A program made the position numbers and the translations under genes. Under the pieces are notes generated by a model that saw only the letters and a list, made by a program, of their open reading frames with translations, made no database searches and was not told where the DNA came from. From Adiantum capillus-veneris (taxonomy: Eukaryota; Streptophyta; Polypodiopsida; Polypodiales; Pteridaceae), in contig CM043963.1 in assembly GCA_014529385.2 (NCBI GenBank), forward strand, positions 69,964,912-70,028,911: 64,000 nt of DNA. The letters are read 5' to 3'. Below are positions 1 through 10,768 of the stretch, in pieces. Position 1 is the stretch's first letter; each line of letters opens with the position of its first letter.

Positions 1-2
1 AG

Positions 3-359
3 GTTCTCGAGTTCTCTCACCACATGGGAGAACTTGGAGTTACAGATCTACTGCAGACGTTGTGGCCACTGGCCAAGTTTGTGGTGACACCCCCAGACTC
101 AGCAGGATGTAGGCACATTGTGGTGTACTTTTTTGCTGATACGCATTGTTTGCCCTGCTATGTGTACATTCATGAGGACTCCTAGACAGAGGAGGTTGCT
201 TCATGTACGGCTCGCTCTGCTTGGGATTGGACTAGGCACTCACTACAGTCTCGCCTATCTAGAGGACGCTCGGATGCGCATTACTCCCCATCCAAGCCAG
301 CCTCGAAGATAGCCCGTCTTGCTGCTGCAGCAGCATCTGTTCTCTCTCGCTCCCCATGA
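3..359 (+). pseudogene. LINE ORF1, C-terminal part
   Basis: Reading frame 3 is open from the window edge to a TGA at 357-359, except for one TAG at 183-185. The translation has no motif I recognise; it ends in an alanine/serine-rich tail. It is called ORF1 only because it sits directly upstream of the endonuclease ORF. Its stop overlaps the ORF2 start as ATGA (356-359), an arrangement compatible with stop-start coupled translation. Nucleic-acid-binding function is expected for a LINE ORF1 but is not visible in this fragment. Confidence 0.5.
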
Positions 360-544
360 GGATCGTCTCGTGGAACGTGCAGGGACTAGGTGGGCCCCAG
401 TTTCAACGACAGCGGGGCCGGTTGCGACACGAGCTTCAGCGTTCCCTTGTGGGAGGAGAGATTGATCTCCTTATGCTACAGGAGCACCATCTGTCAGAGA
501 GCCGCATTCGGCGATGTGGTCAGATTTTGCGTGGACGATATGAT
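356..544 (+). pseudogene. LINE ORF2 N-terminus: endonuclease (EEP fold), first part
   Basis: ORF2 starts at ATG 356 with MRIVSWNVQGLGG, the classic first motif of exonuclease-endonuclease-phosphatase fold endonucleases (catalytic Asn in SWN). LMLQEHH follows, carrying the metal-binding Glu. The reading frame is cut at 544 by the copia element; joined to 6287 it reads on through ...GRYD and TFWSAAFGPGG, confirming one original ORF. The enzyme would nick target DNA to prime reverse transcription. Confidence 0.88.
540..544. repeat. Target-site duplication of the copia insertion, left copy (ATGAT)
   Basis: ATGAT occurs at 540-544 directly before the left LTR and again at 6287-6291 directly after the right LTR. 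A 5-bp duplication fits LTR-retrotransposon integration and fixes both element ends to the base. Confidence 0.95.
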
Positions 545-736
545 TGAAGGAGTATGAGCGGAAGTGCGACGCGAGAGAGAGTGCGAGAAGAAGAGCACGA
601 CGATATGGTGAACTCGCTCTACTGTAATGTGTAGAGCATAGTGAGTTCTTATTAGGTTTTAACAAAAGAATATGTGTACATACCTGGCGGCCCGCCCACT
701 TACCTGGGCGACCACATTGGGCTTTATCCCCCAACA
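545..736 (-). repeat. Copia 3' LTR (192 bp)
   Basis: Left-hand LTR on the + strand, hence 3' LTR of the minus-strand element. It begins TGAAGGAGTA and ends CCCCAACA on the + strand. It differs from the other LTR by four substitutions. Confidence 0.95.
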
Positions 737-748
737 ACCTCCCACTTA
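737..748 (-). other. Copia polypurine tract
   Basis: On the minus strand the bases directly before the 3' LTR read AAGTGGGAGGT, a purine run in the place where plus-strand DNA synthesis is primed in LTR retrotransposons. Confidence 0.85.
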
Positions 749-825
749 AAGTCCAATGTGGTACTTTAAGTGTGAGAGAAGCTACTATACAAGCTAATAT
801 ACAAGAGATGTAGAGAAGTGATGTA

Positions 826-1900
826 CTACCCTACACCTAACTGCTTGCAAAAATGCGCAAAGGTCTCTGAGGGAAGTCCTTTTGTAAGTAGATCAGCAGG
901 ATTTTCTGTGGTGTGAACTTTGACAAGCTGAAGTTGCTTATCCTCGAGCATTTCCCTGATGAAATGATACTTCACATCCACATGCTTTGTCTTTGAGTGA
1001 TAAACTGGATTGCGAGCCAATTGTATAGCACTTTGACTATCACAATATAACACAGGCATCTCTTCTTTGATTCCCAAATCTGTTACTAGTCGATTAAGCC
1101 AAATTGATTCTTTGCATGCCTCTGATGCTGCAACATATTCAACCTCTGTAGTAGACTGAGTAACACAATCTTGTAATCTAGAACGCCATGATACTGCTCC
1201 ACCAGCCAATGTAAAGACATACCCTGACGTAGACCTTTGGTTGTCTAAGTCACCTGCATAATCTGAGTCTGTAAAACCCTTTACACTTAGCTCCTGACTC
1301 CCATAGCATATACGCATACTCTTTGTAGCTTTCAGGTATCTCAATATTCCTTTCACTGCCTCCCAATGTTTCTTGCCTGGGTTTGACATGTATCGACTTA
1401 CTACTCCCACTGCAAATGCAATGTCTGGGCGAGTAGCAATCATTGCATACATCAAACTACCCACTGTAGACGCATATGGAATCTTATCCATTTCAGCCTG
1501 TTCTTCCTCAGACACAAGACAATCTTGTTTGCTAAGTTTCACATATGGTGGCAATGGAACACTCAGTGCCTTTCCCTTCTCCATATTGAAACGTTGCAAA
1601 ACCTTGTCAATATACTCTGTTTGAGATAACCAAATTAACTTCTTTGATCTGTCTCTCTCAATGCGCATACCAAGTATACGACTTGCCTCATCCATGTCTT
1701 TCATGTCAAACGATTTTTCCATCTTTGACTTCAAAACTGAAATTTCTTCCAAGTGCTTGCCAGCAATCAACATGTCATCCACATACAAAATAAGGATCAA
1801 CCAACTACCGTCCTTAGCCTTCTTTGTATATAGACAGTGATCGAACTCACTATGTTTGTAGCCTTGAGAAAGCATAAACTTGTGGAATTTATGGTACCAT
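826..1900 (-). pseudogene. Copia pol: RT C-terminal half and RNase H
   Basis: Continues the pol frame after the foreign block. It reads WYHKF (1880-1900), then FMLSQGY, the catalytic YVDDMLIAG box, a connection region with GSLMYAM and ATRPDI, and a copia RNase H with SDYAGD, ADLLTKG and the usual terminal HFCKQLGVG. The stop at 826-828 lies about 80 bp before the polypurine tract, the expected position. The open frame of 349 residues carries no internal stop, so damage in this copy is concentrated upstream. Confidence 0.93.
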
Positions 1901-2140
1901 GCCCCCGGGTGATTGTTTTAAGCCATAATGGCTTAAAACAATCACCCGGGGATTGATAAATGTCAATTAAACTAAGCCTTTCGCCATTCGTAACTTGATT
2001 GAATAACACTGTAATAGCTCGTAATTGTAGAGCTGCTAAGAGCATAATACGAAAGAGAGACCTCATCATATGGTATGGAAAGTTCGAAGTTATGCAAAAT
2101 CATCCCATACTGTACCTACTTCGCATAAACAACTGGCATA
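1901..2140. other. Foreign filler block replacing part of the copia RT, with a 49-bp palindrome
   Basis: In the RT the reading frame is normal up to VCQL (near 2135-2146, minus strand) and again from WYHKF (1900 downward). The roughly 13 codons expected between them are gone and about 230 bp of unrelated sequence stands in their place. At 1903-1926 and 1928-1951 this block holds 24-base inverted arms around a single central base (1927). The source of the filler is unknown. No target duplication is visible, so deletion with filler capture fits better than a transposon. Confidence 0.75.
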
Positions 2141-4145
2141 CCCAATCTTCCTTGCCTTTCTCAACAAACCCTTCTGGCTGCTGCATGTAAATTTCCACAT
2201 CTAAATCACCATGCAAGAACGCTGTCTTGACATCCATTTGGTGCAACACCAAATCTAATATGGCAACCAATGCAAGAAAGCATCTCAATGTAGTCATTTT
2301 GACCACCGGAGAGAAGACTTCATCAAAGTCAATGCCTTGTTCTTGCTTAAAGCCCTTGGCAACAAGCCTTGCTTTGTACTTTGGTTGACTATCATGAGCG
2401 GTGATCTTATACTTGTAAACCCATTTACAGGGTAGAACCTTTTTGCCCCGTGGTAATTTAACTAGCTTCCATGTCTGGTTTTTATGCAGAGCTGTCATCT
2501 CTGACTGCATGGCCAATTGCCAATTCCCGGAGTCCTTCATTTGCACTGCTTCCTTGTAACATGAAGGCTCATTGCAATCAGTCAACATGACATAGTTCAT
2601 AGATGGAACAAACCTATCAGGAGGTCGCGTGACACGTCCAGATCTACGCACAATAGGTGGCTCAGGCTCAGCCACAACCTGTGGTTCCAATCTATCATGT
2701 CCTTGCTCCTCTTGAGCCCTGACATTTTGTCTTGCACGTGTAGGTCCATCTTCTTGGAAGACAACTCTTCTAATCTCCTCAACCCTCTCTGGTTTAGAAT
2801 GATATTTGGATTCATTAAAGTGAACATCATTGCTGCGGACAACCTTTCTGGATTCGGGATCCCAAAGTCTGTACCCCATCTCACCAGAATTACCATAGCC
2901 TAGAAAGATGCACTTTCTACTCTTTGGCTCAAGTTTGTTCCTAAATTCCTTTGGAACGTGAGTATATGCCTCACAACCAAAGACTCCGAGATGCTTGTAT
3001 GAGGGCATTTTGCCTGACCATACCATCTCTGGCACTGAATCCTTCTGCAAAACCTTGCTAGGAGATCTATTTACAAGATGAACAGCTGTTGATACAGCTT
3101 CAGCCCAAAACCCATTTGGCAGATGTGCATTAGACAACATACTTCTGACCTTCTCTCGTATGGTCCTATTCATCCTCTCAGCAACACCATTTTGAGGAGG
3201 ATTGTAAGGAGCACTAAGTTCACGTTTTATACCTTTTGACTCACAAAAGTCCTGAAAGGCCTTTGAAACATACTCTCCACCATTGTCAGTTCGTAAGCAT
3301 TCAAGCTTCTTGCCACTCTGATTCTCCACAAGTGTCACAAACGTTTTGAAAACACTAAACGCTTCATCCTTGTGCTTGAGAAAGTAAACCCATACTTTCC
3401 TCGAGTAATCATCTATAAATGTCATAAAGTAAGAAGCTCCCCCTAGAGATAGGTTAGGCATAGGTCCACACAAATCACTATGAACAAGTGCCAACTGTGT
3501 ATCTCTTCTACTGCTTCTATGCTTATGTGGCTGCTGTGTTTGCTTACCATACAGACAATGTTCACAGAATTCAAAATCATTAAATGAAAAGCCAGGCAAA
3601 TAACCAGAACGAGACAAGATTTCCATTCCCTTCTTGGACATATGTCCTAACCGGCTATGCCACAAAGAAACGTTCGGCTGCTCGGTTACATTGATTACAT
3701 TTTTAGATACATTTGATACATAAATCATGTAAAGTCCTCCAGACTTTACTCCATGTGCTACTGTCATAGAACCCTTGGATATCTTGCACATGTTCTGTCC
3801 AAAAGTGGTGACGAAGCCAGCATCATCAAGTAAACCTGTGTTGATCAAGCTCTTTGTAATTGCGGGAACTTGTCTCACATTCTTCAGCGTGAAAGAAGAG
3901 CCATTCTGAAACTTCAATTGAACATCTCCAACACCTAAGATCTCACATGTCTGCCCATTGCCTAGCCAAACATGATCTTTAGTGATCACATAAGAGGTAA
4001 ACCACTCCTTGTTTGGAGACACATGAAGTGATGCCCTTGAGTCTATAATCCAGTCACTCAGTGCATTTCCATCAGATGCTGTAAGAAGAGCTGAGTCCAT
4101 TGTATTCTTCAAGAAGTAGATGTCTCCTGACACTAGACTGTCATC
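2100..4145 (-). pseudogene. Copia pol: protease, integrase, RT N-terminal half
   Basis: Continuous frame from the stop at 4146 to a stop at 2100 inside the filler. It starts with a copia protease in which the active-site triad DSG reads DSR (WIIDSRASLH, near 4043), which should abolish activity. A GAG-pre-integrase zinc region with HSRLGHM and CEHCLYGK follows, then an integrase core with all three acidic residues visible: HSDLCGP, RTDNGGEY and GVAERMNRT. The RT begins with KWVYKYK and LVAKGFKQ and reaches MDVKTAFLHGDL before the break. First residues follow directly from the gag frame. Confidence 0.93.
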
Positions 4146-4997
4146 CTATGCAACAGTGTTTGTCACATTTATTTCTTGAATCTTCACTGAGGACTTGTTC
4201 TTCTCACCATGGTCTTCAGCTTTCTCTTTGCCTTTTTCTGCTTTCCATTCTTTGCAGTCTCTTTTCATGTGACCCTTCTTGCCACAATGGTAGCATCCTA
4301 TGTCACTCTTGCCTTTAGCACTGCGGGACTTGCTACGAGACTGATTCCTCTTTCCACCTTTGTACTTTTCTTTGGTCCTTCCCCTGACAACTAAGGCTGT
4401 TCCTTTGCCTTTGTCCATTGTCTTTCTATTGGTTTCTTCACTAAGCAGACTTCCTTCTACACCTGCTATGTTCAAACCATCTAGAGGTGCAGAATTACTC
4501 AAAGCTGTGCGAAAAGTGTCCCAACTTTCCGGCAATGTGATCAACAGGAACATAGCTCTAACAGGTTCATCAAACTTGACACCTTGAGCTGACAACTGAC
4601 TGTAGATTGTGTTGAATTCATTCAGATGATTGGACATAGGTGTCCCTTCTTTAATCTTCAAGTCAACAAGCTTCTTAAGCCAGTATACCTGTCAAGCTGC
4701 ACTCTGCTTCTCATAAAGATCACTCAGCTTTAACCATGCTTGATAAGCCAACATCTCGTCTGCTACATTGAAGTAAACGCTTTCTGCCAAAGTCAGCATA
4801 ATGGTAAAAAGTACTAATTCATCCATTTCGCTCCATTCATCTTCGTCCATATCTTCTGGTTTTATCCCCTTGAGCTTTATAGGTTTTATCTGCTTCTTTT
4901 GTACCAACACGTGCCAAATATGCTTCTTCCACAATGGGAAATTGGTTCCATCCAGCTTCTTGATATTATAAAGAGCAGTGTCGTGTGATCCAGCCAT
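4146..4997 (-). pseudogene. Copia gag with CCHC zinc knuckle
   Basis: ATG at 4997 gives MAGSHDTALYNIKKLDGTNFPLW, the typical start of a copia gag (UBN2-type region). An in-frame TGA at 4692-4694 cuts it, then the same frame goes on with KEGTPMSNHLNEF. A CX2CX4HX4C knuckle, CYHCGKKGHMKRDC, lies near 4256-4299, followed by a lysine/glutamate-rich stretch. A second in-frame stop (TAG, 4146-4148) separates it from pol. Both stops can be explained by single transitions from sense codons. Gag would form the particle and bind the RNA. Confidence 0.92.
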
Positions 4998-6080
4998 AGC
5001 TACGCTTCACAGTAGTTTACTTTCCTGGGAAAAATTCGGCAGAGTTTCCCCTGTAAACTGACCTCTGAACCAATATCAACCTGTCAAATGAACCAAGAAA
5101 GCTTCAGATTCTGCAGAAATTTTGGCAGAGTCTCCTTTGTAAAATGGCTCTGGTGTACTAAAAACAGACCAAAAAATAGCTCAAAAATCACTGTCTCTCT
5201 GACACTGTAAGCTGCGGGTAAACCTGTCCTACACCTGTATTGTCTCTCACTGTCATGTCACTGTCCTATAAGCATAGACTGCGACAATGCCTCAACGGCA
5301 ATAAAGCAAAGATGCAATCCCAACTGTCTAACTCACAGTCAATACATCCTAGCTGCCTATCTAAGGGTGCTCGAGGGATCGCTCCAAGACCTGTATCACC
5401 GAAAGGATCTCAACATTCGAGAATCCCCCAGCTCAATAAAACCTCACTCGACCCTCAACAAAGGCTGCAGTAAATCTGACAGTACATAGACTTCCCACAA
5501 AGTCATACATCCACAAATTTCCCAGTATATGCTGTAACCGCTGCGGCGGTTGTTTACTGCGTGACTCACAGCCAGCAAACCCTCAACAGACATACATCAT
5601 CTCTGACAATACATCCCATGTGGAAGTACCTGCAATGTCAGGATGAAATCTGGAATATCAAGCAGCAAACACAAGCTACCTGATGAACTAGTGGATGTCG
5701 CCTACAGTCTGTGTGTAGATGCGCCCGTGTCGTATGTGACACGCCTCCAAGAACTGTGAGCCGTCCTTCGATGTGTAGACAGCCACAAATCAACACTTTG
5801 GGAGTGTCGATATCCTCAGCACCTGCAGTCGTAGGCCGAAAACCCCAAATTTGCAGAGTCGGATCTGCATCCACTGAGACCACGTAGTCGAAAATGGCTT
5901 GCGCAGAACTTTGTCGAAGCCGAACGGTGACCGAGATGACCTCAGAATGAAATTCTGACAACACCAAGTCCTTCGAGCTTTCCCACGAGATTTGGGGTCG
6001 TGTCTTCGCCTGTCGAATTTCACTCCAATCTGAGTTGGTGACTCTAGCCTCCTGCAGTGCTGCCCCGAGCCTCGATCTGA
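4998..6080 (-). other. Copia 5' leader, no coding support
   Basis: About 1.1 kb between PBS and gag start. It contains repeated short segments with CTGTCTCTCTGACACTGT-like wording around 5190-5270, but no convincing ORF. I take it as the untranslated leader with packaging signals. Confidence 0.6.
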
Positions 6081-6092
6081 GCTCTGATACCA
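6081..6092 (-). other. Primer-binding site (initiator Met tRNA)
   Basis: The minus strand reads TGGTATCAGAGC, the well-known PBS complementary to the 3' end of plant initiator-methionine tRNA, two bases inside the 5' LTR. Confidence 0.95.
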
Positions 6093-6094
6093 GT

Positions 6095-6286
6095 TGAAGG
6101 AGTACGAGTGGAAGTGCGACGCGAGAGAGAGTGCGAGAAGAAGAGCACGACGATATGGTGAACTCGCTCTACTGTAATGTGTAGAGCATAGTGAGTTCTT
6201 ATTAGGTTTTAACAAAAGAATATGTGTACATACCTAGCGGCCCGCCCACTTACCTGGGCGACCACATTGGGCTTTATACCCCAACA
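6095..6286 (-). repeat. Copia 5' LTR (192 bp)
   Basis: Right-hand copy on the + strand, directly followed by the ATGAT duplication at 6287-6291. It holds promoter and start of the element's RNA by position; no clear TATA box was recognised. Confidence 0.95.
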
Positions 6287-6900
6287 ATGATACCTTTTGG
6301 TCAGCTGCTTTTGGACCTGGAGGCATCCAGGGTGGGGTATGTATGACTATTGCGGACTCATTGCAGCATGCCATTGTGGGGAGAGGGATTATTGTGCCAA
6401 GCAGGGCTCAGTGGATTACTATGCAGGTTCAGGATGGCCTTGTGGGCTTCCTGAACATCTATGCGCCCAATGTGGCGAGTGCTCGTGCAGAGTTTTGGTC
6501 ACAGATTGTTGAGTCTTTGCCACAGGCTGACCATTGGTGTGTAAGTGGGGACTTCAACATGTTGGAGGACCCTTCTTACAGGATTGGAGGCAGCCATGCT
6601 ACTGTGCATGGAGTCGAGTTAGCAGCTTGGGAGAGGTTGTGTATGACTTTGAGGGTCTCGGATACATGGCAGCACTCTGGCTTTGTGAGGCCTCCAGAGA
6701 GTCTTGCCTTCTCTAGGTCGGACCGCAGAGTGGGTGGAGTGAATCTATCGCGGATAGATCGCTTCTACACTAGTGACCACTTCAGTGACTTGGGGGGATC
6801 AGTGGGCATTCTGGTAGGGACATCCTTTTCGGACCATGCACCAGTGATCCTCACAGTGGCAGACAGGCAGCGGAGTGGGAGGGAGCACGATGCTTCGCAT
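6287..6900 (+). pseudogene. LINE ORF2: endonuclease, second part
   Basis: Resumes the frame broken at 544. Visible EEP motifs are NIYAPN, then SGDFNM (catalytic Asp/Asn), SRIDRFY, and SDHAPVIL (catalytic Asp-His pair), in the order and spacing expected of AP-type LINE endonucleases. A frameshift lies between about 6860 and 6900: the downstream linker is in another frame. Confidence 0.92.
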
Positions 6901-9499
6901 CCCAGAGCGGGTCTTGTTGGACTCAGCACTCAGAGAGAGGGTAGAGGCTCTTTGGACAGAGGGCATGGACAGCCAGGCTCTACCAGCAGACAGAGTGGCC
7001 TTAGGCCTAGCTCAGCTTAGCCACTTTTTTCTCCAGGAGTCTCTGGCTCGACAGGCTGCAGCGAGAGAGGAGGAGCAGCGTCTCAGACGAGGCATTGCTT
7101 CACTACAGAGGATGCAGGAGCAGCATCCAGACAGTCCATGGTTGGAGGAGCAATTACAGCAGGCTCGACAGGAGCTTGCTTGCACAGAGGAGGGGCGTCA
7201 TGAATTTGCCTTTCACCGACAGGCATCTGAGTGGACTCAGGTGGGTGACAGAGTGACAAGTGCTTTTTTTGAGACAGTGGGACCTTGACACTTGCATGCC
7301 AAGGTAAATCAGTTGAGGAGACCCGATGGGTCAGTTGTTTGTGAGCCCGAGGATATGCGTGCAGTTGCTACTGACTTGTATGGTGAGTTACTGTCGGCTT
7401 ACCCCCAGTCAGAGCGGTAGGATGCATGCAGAGAGCAGGTTTGGGCACAGATGCCTTGTCTTGTGACTGAGGAGATGCGCCAGAGGCTAGAGATGCCTCT
7501 TCAACTTGAGGAGCTACACACGGCTCTTAGGGCCCTACCTCGTGGTAGCTGTCCAGGTGAGGATGGGCTGACTCCCAGTTTCTTCTTGGAGTACTAGGAC
7601 CTGCTTGGCCTAGATCTTTGTAGTGTCTTTCAGTACATTCTGCACACAGGAGTGATGCCGGATAGCATGAGTGAGGGCCTGATTTACCTCATTCCAAAGG
7701 AGGGTGGCTCCTTGGATGAGATTCGACAATGGCGCCCCATCACCATCCTCAAATCAGCCTACAAAATTCTTGCCAAGGCTCTGAGTTTGAGGATTCAGCC
7801 ACTTTTGGAGAGCCTTATACATGGGACTCAAACAGGTTTTGTCAAGGAACGCAGTATCCTTGACAACATCTTCACTTTCTGGGAGGCTTCTACCCTGGCA
7901 CGGCTCCGTGGGGAGGACCTTGTGATTCTCCTTCTTGATTTTGAGAAGGCATACGACAGAGTTGACTGGGACTTTCTAGAGGGCACTCTACGTAGGATGG
8001 GCTTCTCAGATGCTTGGATCAGAGGGGTGTCAGCTTTGTACAGACAGGCTCACAGTCAAGTGCTTTTGGCAGGAGGTAGAGGAGAGCGCTTCATGCTCAC
8101 ACGTTCGGTCCGACAGGGTTGTCCTCTTGCCCCCTTTCTCTTTCTGTTCTATGCGGAGGCGATGAGCAGATTTTTGGTGTCACAGCAGGTTGGTCTGAGG
8201 GGCCTCGCACTCCCTATATGGGGAGATGAGCTTCTGGACGCTGAGTTTGCCGACGACTCAGCCTTGTACTTTGAGGGCCAGGAGGCCAATCTACACAGAG
8301 GTGAGCAGGCTTTGGCGACCTTCTGCTGTGCATCGGGCGCACTGATCAACTGGAGAAAGACAGTGGCTTTCTCAGTTGGCAATGCTCTTGTGCCAGATTG
8401 GATGCCAGGAGAGGGTTTCAGGTGGATTCCTCCAAGGACTGTAGTTCGGTACTTGGGTTGTCAGGTTGGTTTGGATTTGTCCCCCGAGCAACAGATTGCT
8501 CCTCTTCTCCTGTCCATCAGGAGAAAGCTGTTACATTGGAGCTCAGCACGACTGTCGCTGGCTGGTAGAGTAGTAGTTGCCAACCAAGTGTTGTTGGCGA
8601 CTATGTGGTACATCACTTCTTGCTGGATTTTCTCGAGTTCTTGTATCAACCAGGTAGAGAGGCTGATCAGGAACTACCTTTGGTCAGTTCGTGACACTCA
8701 GATTGCCCGAGCCAAGGTGGCTTGGTCGGTCATCACACTTCCTTGTTCTCAGGGAGGGCTTGGGATCATTGATCCAGCACAGCAGAGCAGAGCCCTTCTT
8801 GGGAAGTTCGTCGTCAGAGGACTTCTTCCAGGTGAGGAGCCCTGGAAGGAGTTCTTGCTACAGAGGCTTCGTGCCAGGGTCCCTCAGTCAGGAGGCCCTT
8901 GGCAACCTTCGACCAGATGGATCTTTACAATGTTGCGCCGAGTTGGTTTGAGCAGGAGACTGGAGGACCGATTCGCTGTGAGTCTGCCTCGATCTTGGGA
9001 GCTCTTACGGCGTGGCCTAGAGCAGAGACAACCGACGTGCACGGAGGAGTGCCTACGACAGCCCCTCGTCTGGAACCCCATGGTTAGCACTCAGAGAGGC
9101 CACTTGGTTGGGAGTCGGCCCAATGTTTCTTGGGGTCCCATGGCAGCAGGTCCTGCGCGCTCTCTAGGTGACTCGCTTGAGTTCACAGGTTTGTCAAAGG
9201 AGGTGCAGGGTGTCCAGGTACAGGGCATGAGAGGGGTGCAGAGCATGTGTCAGGACATCTCAGATTCAGTTCCAATTGAGTGGCTCACGCCTCTCGAGCC
9301 AGTAGCACCCGGATGGATGGGAGCCTTCACACGACTGGAGGTTCTCATTTCAGTTAGTGCCTGCTCAGCCCTATTCTTCGAGCTTCAGGGTGGGGGACGA
9401 TTACAGCGACTTGCAGTAGAGGCCCCGCAGGTAGCAGAGTGTTGTTTCCAGAGGATCCGAGTTGTGGGCATCTGTGGGAGGACTTGCGTCAGACCCTGA
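6875..9499 (+). pseudogene. LINE ORF2: linker and reverse transcriptase
   Basis: One frame from 6875 to 9499 with three nonsense codons (TGA 7286-7288, TAG 7418-7420, TAG 7595-7597). First comes a glutamine/arginine-rich helical linker. The RT follows with LIPKEGG, WRPITIL, QTGFVKERSILDN, LLLDFEKAYDRVDWDF (catalytic Asp), SVRQGCPLAPFLF and FADDSALYF (catalytic Asp pair). The palm motifs are intact, so only the nonsense codons and shifts inactivate it. The last part, after about 9440, slips out of the ancestral frame. Confidence 0.94.
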
Positions 9500-10160
9500 C
9501 CCAGCAACCCTTGAGACTGGACACTGGAGGCTATGGGCTTGGGAGTGTTGTCCACTAGCACGAGTACAGTGGGATCCTGGTGAGTGGCTATGGAGGGACC
9601 CTTTCTCTTCTGCAAACCGCCCAGGAGTCCCCTTCTTTCAGTACACTGTTCGGCTTGGACGTCACATACTTGCAGCATAGAGAGAGGCCCGCCCCGCTGC
9701 AGCACGTCATTGGCAGGAGGAGGGCCTCACATTCGAGTTCTTGGCAGCTTTTTGGCAGAGGTTGTGGGACTCCAGACATCCGAGGCCCGTCACTTTGTTC
9801 CAGTGGCTGGTTGCACAAAGAGCCACAGCAGTAGGGAGCTGGCTTGTGCATAGTGGTCTCTCGGCCGTATGTGCAGCCTGTGACCAATTGGTGGAGAGTC
9901 AGCGTCACTGTCTTTGGGACTGTCCTTTGGCCCAATTGGTGTGGCTACGAGTTCTTCGGTTGATGCCTGCCCTCTCCACGGCTCGACAGTACACTTGGGG
10001 GGCAGCGGCTTGGTCCACCCTCACAGGCCCGGCACTTCAGTTTGAGCTATCTTCCACCAGCAGGATGATAGTGATGCCGGGGGGGCAACCTACACTCCAG
10101 CCTGCTACAGAGCTTACTCCACAGGAGTGGTGCAGTGAGAGAGAGGAGTGTTAGGAGCTC
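9462..10160 (+). pseudogene. LINE ORF2 C-terminus with zf-RVT-like zinc motif
   Basis: A third frame continues the protein: FFQYTVRLGRHILAA, a TAG at 9678-9680, then TFEFLAAFWQRLWDSR and VTLFQWLV. The motif CAACDQLVESQRHCLWDCP resembles the zf-RVT zinc-binding module found at the C-terminus of plant LINE ORF2 proteins. The frame ends around 10154; 10160-10590 is the 3' UTR. Confidence 0.85.
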
Positions 10161-10591
10161 ATCAGTGGCCTAGCTCTCTGGTTCATCTAGCGGGCCCGCT
10201 GTTTCCGCATCTTTGAGGCTCGCCCTATGCCACCAGCAGAGACTGTTCGTGACTTGTGGCTAGAGCTTGGCTAGAGCTGATCCATACTCTCAGAGAACAG
10301 CTTGAGGGACTACAGGGCAGCTCCAACCGCATGCGGGAGCGCCACGAGGCTTTCCTTCTACTCTGGCGCCCTGGGCCGTTTTACACCACTGTCAAGGGGG
10401 TGCTCAGATGGCACTACTGTCCACCTGTGTGGCTCTTCCCTCCTCCCATCTCTTGATTTAGCCTCATTTTATATATGTTGTTTTTTCATTGGGAGAGTCT
10501 CCCCATCATGCTTGTTGTAGCCCTCTCTTGCAGAGGTGGATGTAGCCCTATGGGCAGTTTTCAGTAATTAATAGAAGGATCTTTTTCTCGG

Positions 10592-10600
10592 AAAAAAAAA
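10592..10600 (+). other. Short A-run, probable LINE 3' tail
   Basis: Nine adenines end the LINE-like sequence. No target duplication could be tested because the 5' end is outside the window. Confidence 0.6.
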
Positions 10601-10612
10601 TTTATCAAATAA

Positions 10613-10768
10613 AGTGAACACTCAAAAGAGAGCTCTCAAGAGTGGAAACTCAAGAATAAATCCCATAGTAGAAAGGATTGTGGTGCAAGCCTTTATGCAA
10701 AGAGGCTTCATTCTTGAGGATTCATTCTTGAGTTTCCACTCTTGAGAGCTCTCTTTTGAGTGTACACT
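10613..10768. repeat. Foldback element or hairpin, arms about 50 bp
   Basis: Bases 10613-10662 and 10718-10768 are near-perfect reverse complements (for example CTCAAAAGAGAGCTCTCAAG against CTTGAGAGCTCTCTTTTGAG), separated by about 55 bases. It sits 12 bp after the LINE A-run. It could be a MITE or foldback transposon or a hairpin from local inversion-duplication. No protein is encoded. Confidence 0.8.

Larger units (their letters stand above)
545..6286 (-). mobile_element. Ty1/copia LTR retrotransposon, 5742 bp, minus strand
   Basis: Complete copia element with short 192-bp LTRs (545-736 and 6095-6286), ends TG...CA, a 5-bp duplication ATGAT, an initiator-Met PBS (6081-6092) and a polypurine tract (737-748). 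The domain order on the minus strand is gag with CCHC knuckle, protease, integrase, RT, RNase H; integrase before RT defines copia. The two LTRs differ at 4 of 192 positions by my count, so the insertion is fairly young. The copy is inactive: two in-frame stops in gag-pol, a mutated protease motif, and a foreign block of about 230 bp replacing part of the RT. Confidence 0.96.
1..10600 (+). mobile_element. LINE (non-LTR retrotransposon), two ORFs, interrupted by a copia element
   Basis: A non-LTR retrotransposon running past the left edge of the window. The order is the end of ORF1 (3-359), then ORF2 with an apurinic-type endonuclease (356-544, continued at 6287), a linker, a reverse transcriptase with an FADD box, a CCHC-like zf-RVT region near 9850-9910, a 3' UTR, and a nine-A run at 10592-10600 that looks like the tail. 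A complete copia element (545-6286) sits inside the endonuclease domain. ORF2 has several nonsense codons and at least two frameshifts, so the copy is dead. Domain order is that of plant L1-like LINEs. The 5' end is outside the window. Confidence 0.9.

Noticed and set aside
6297-6512. Cysteine-rich 71-codon ORF beginning at 6297
   Set aside because: Shadow frame of the LINE endonuclease, whose motifs are clear in the other frame.
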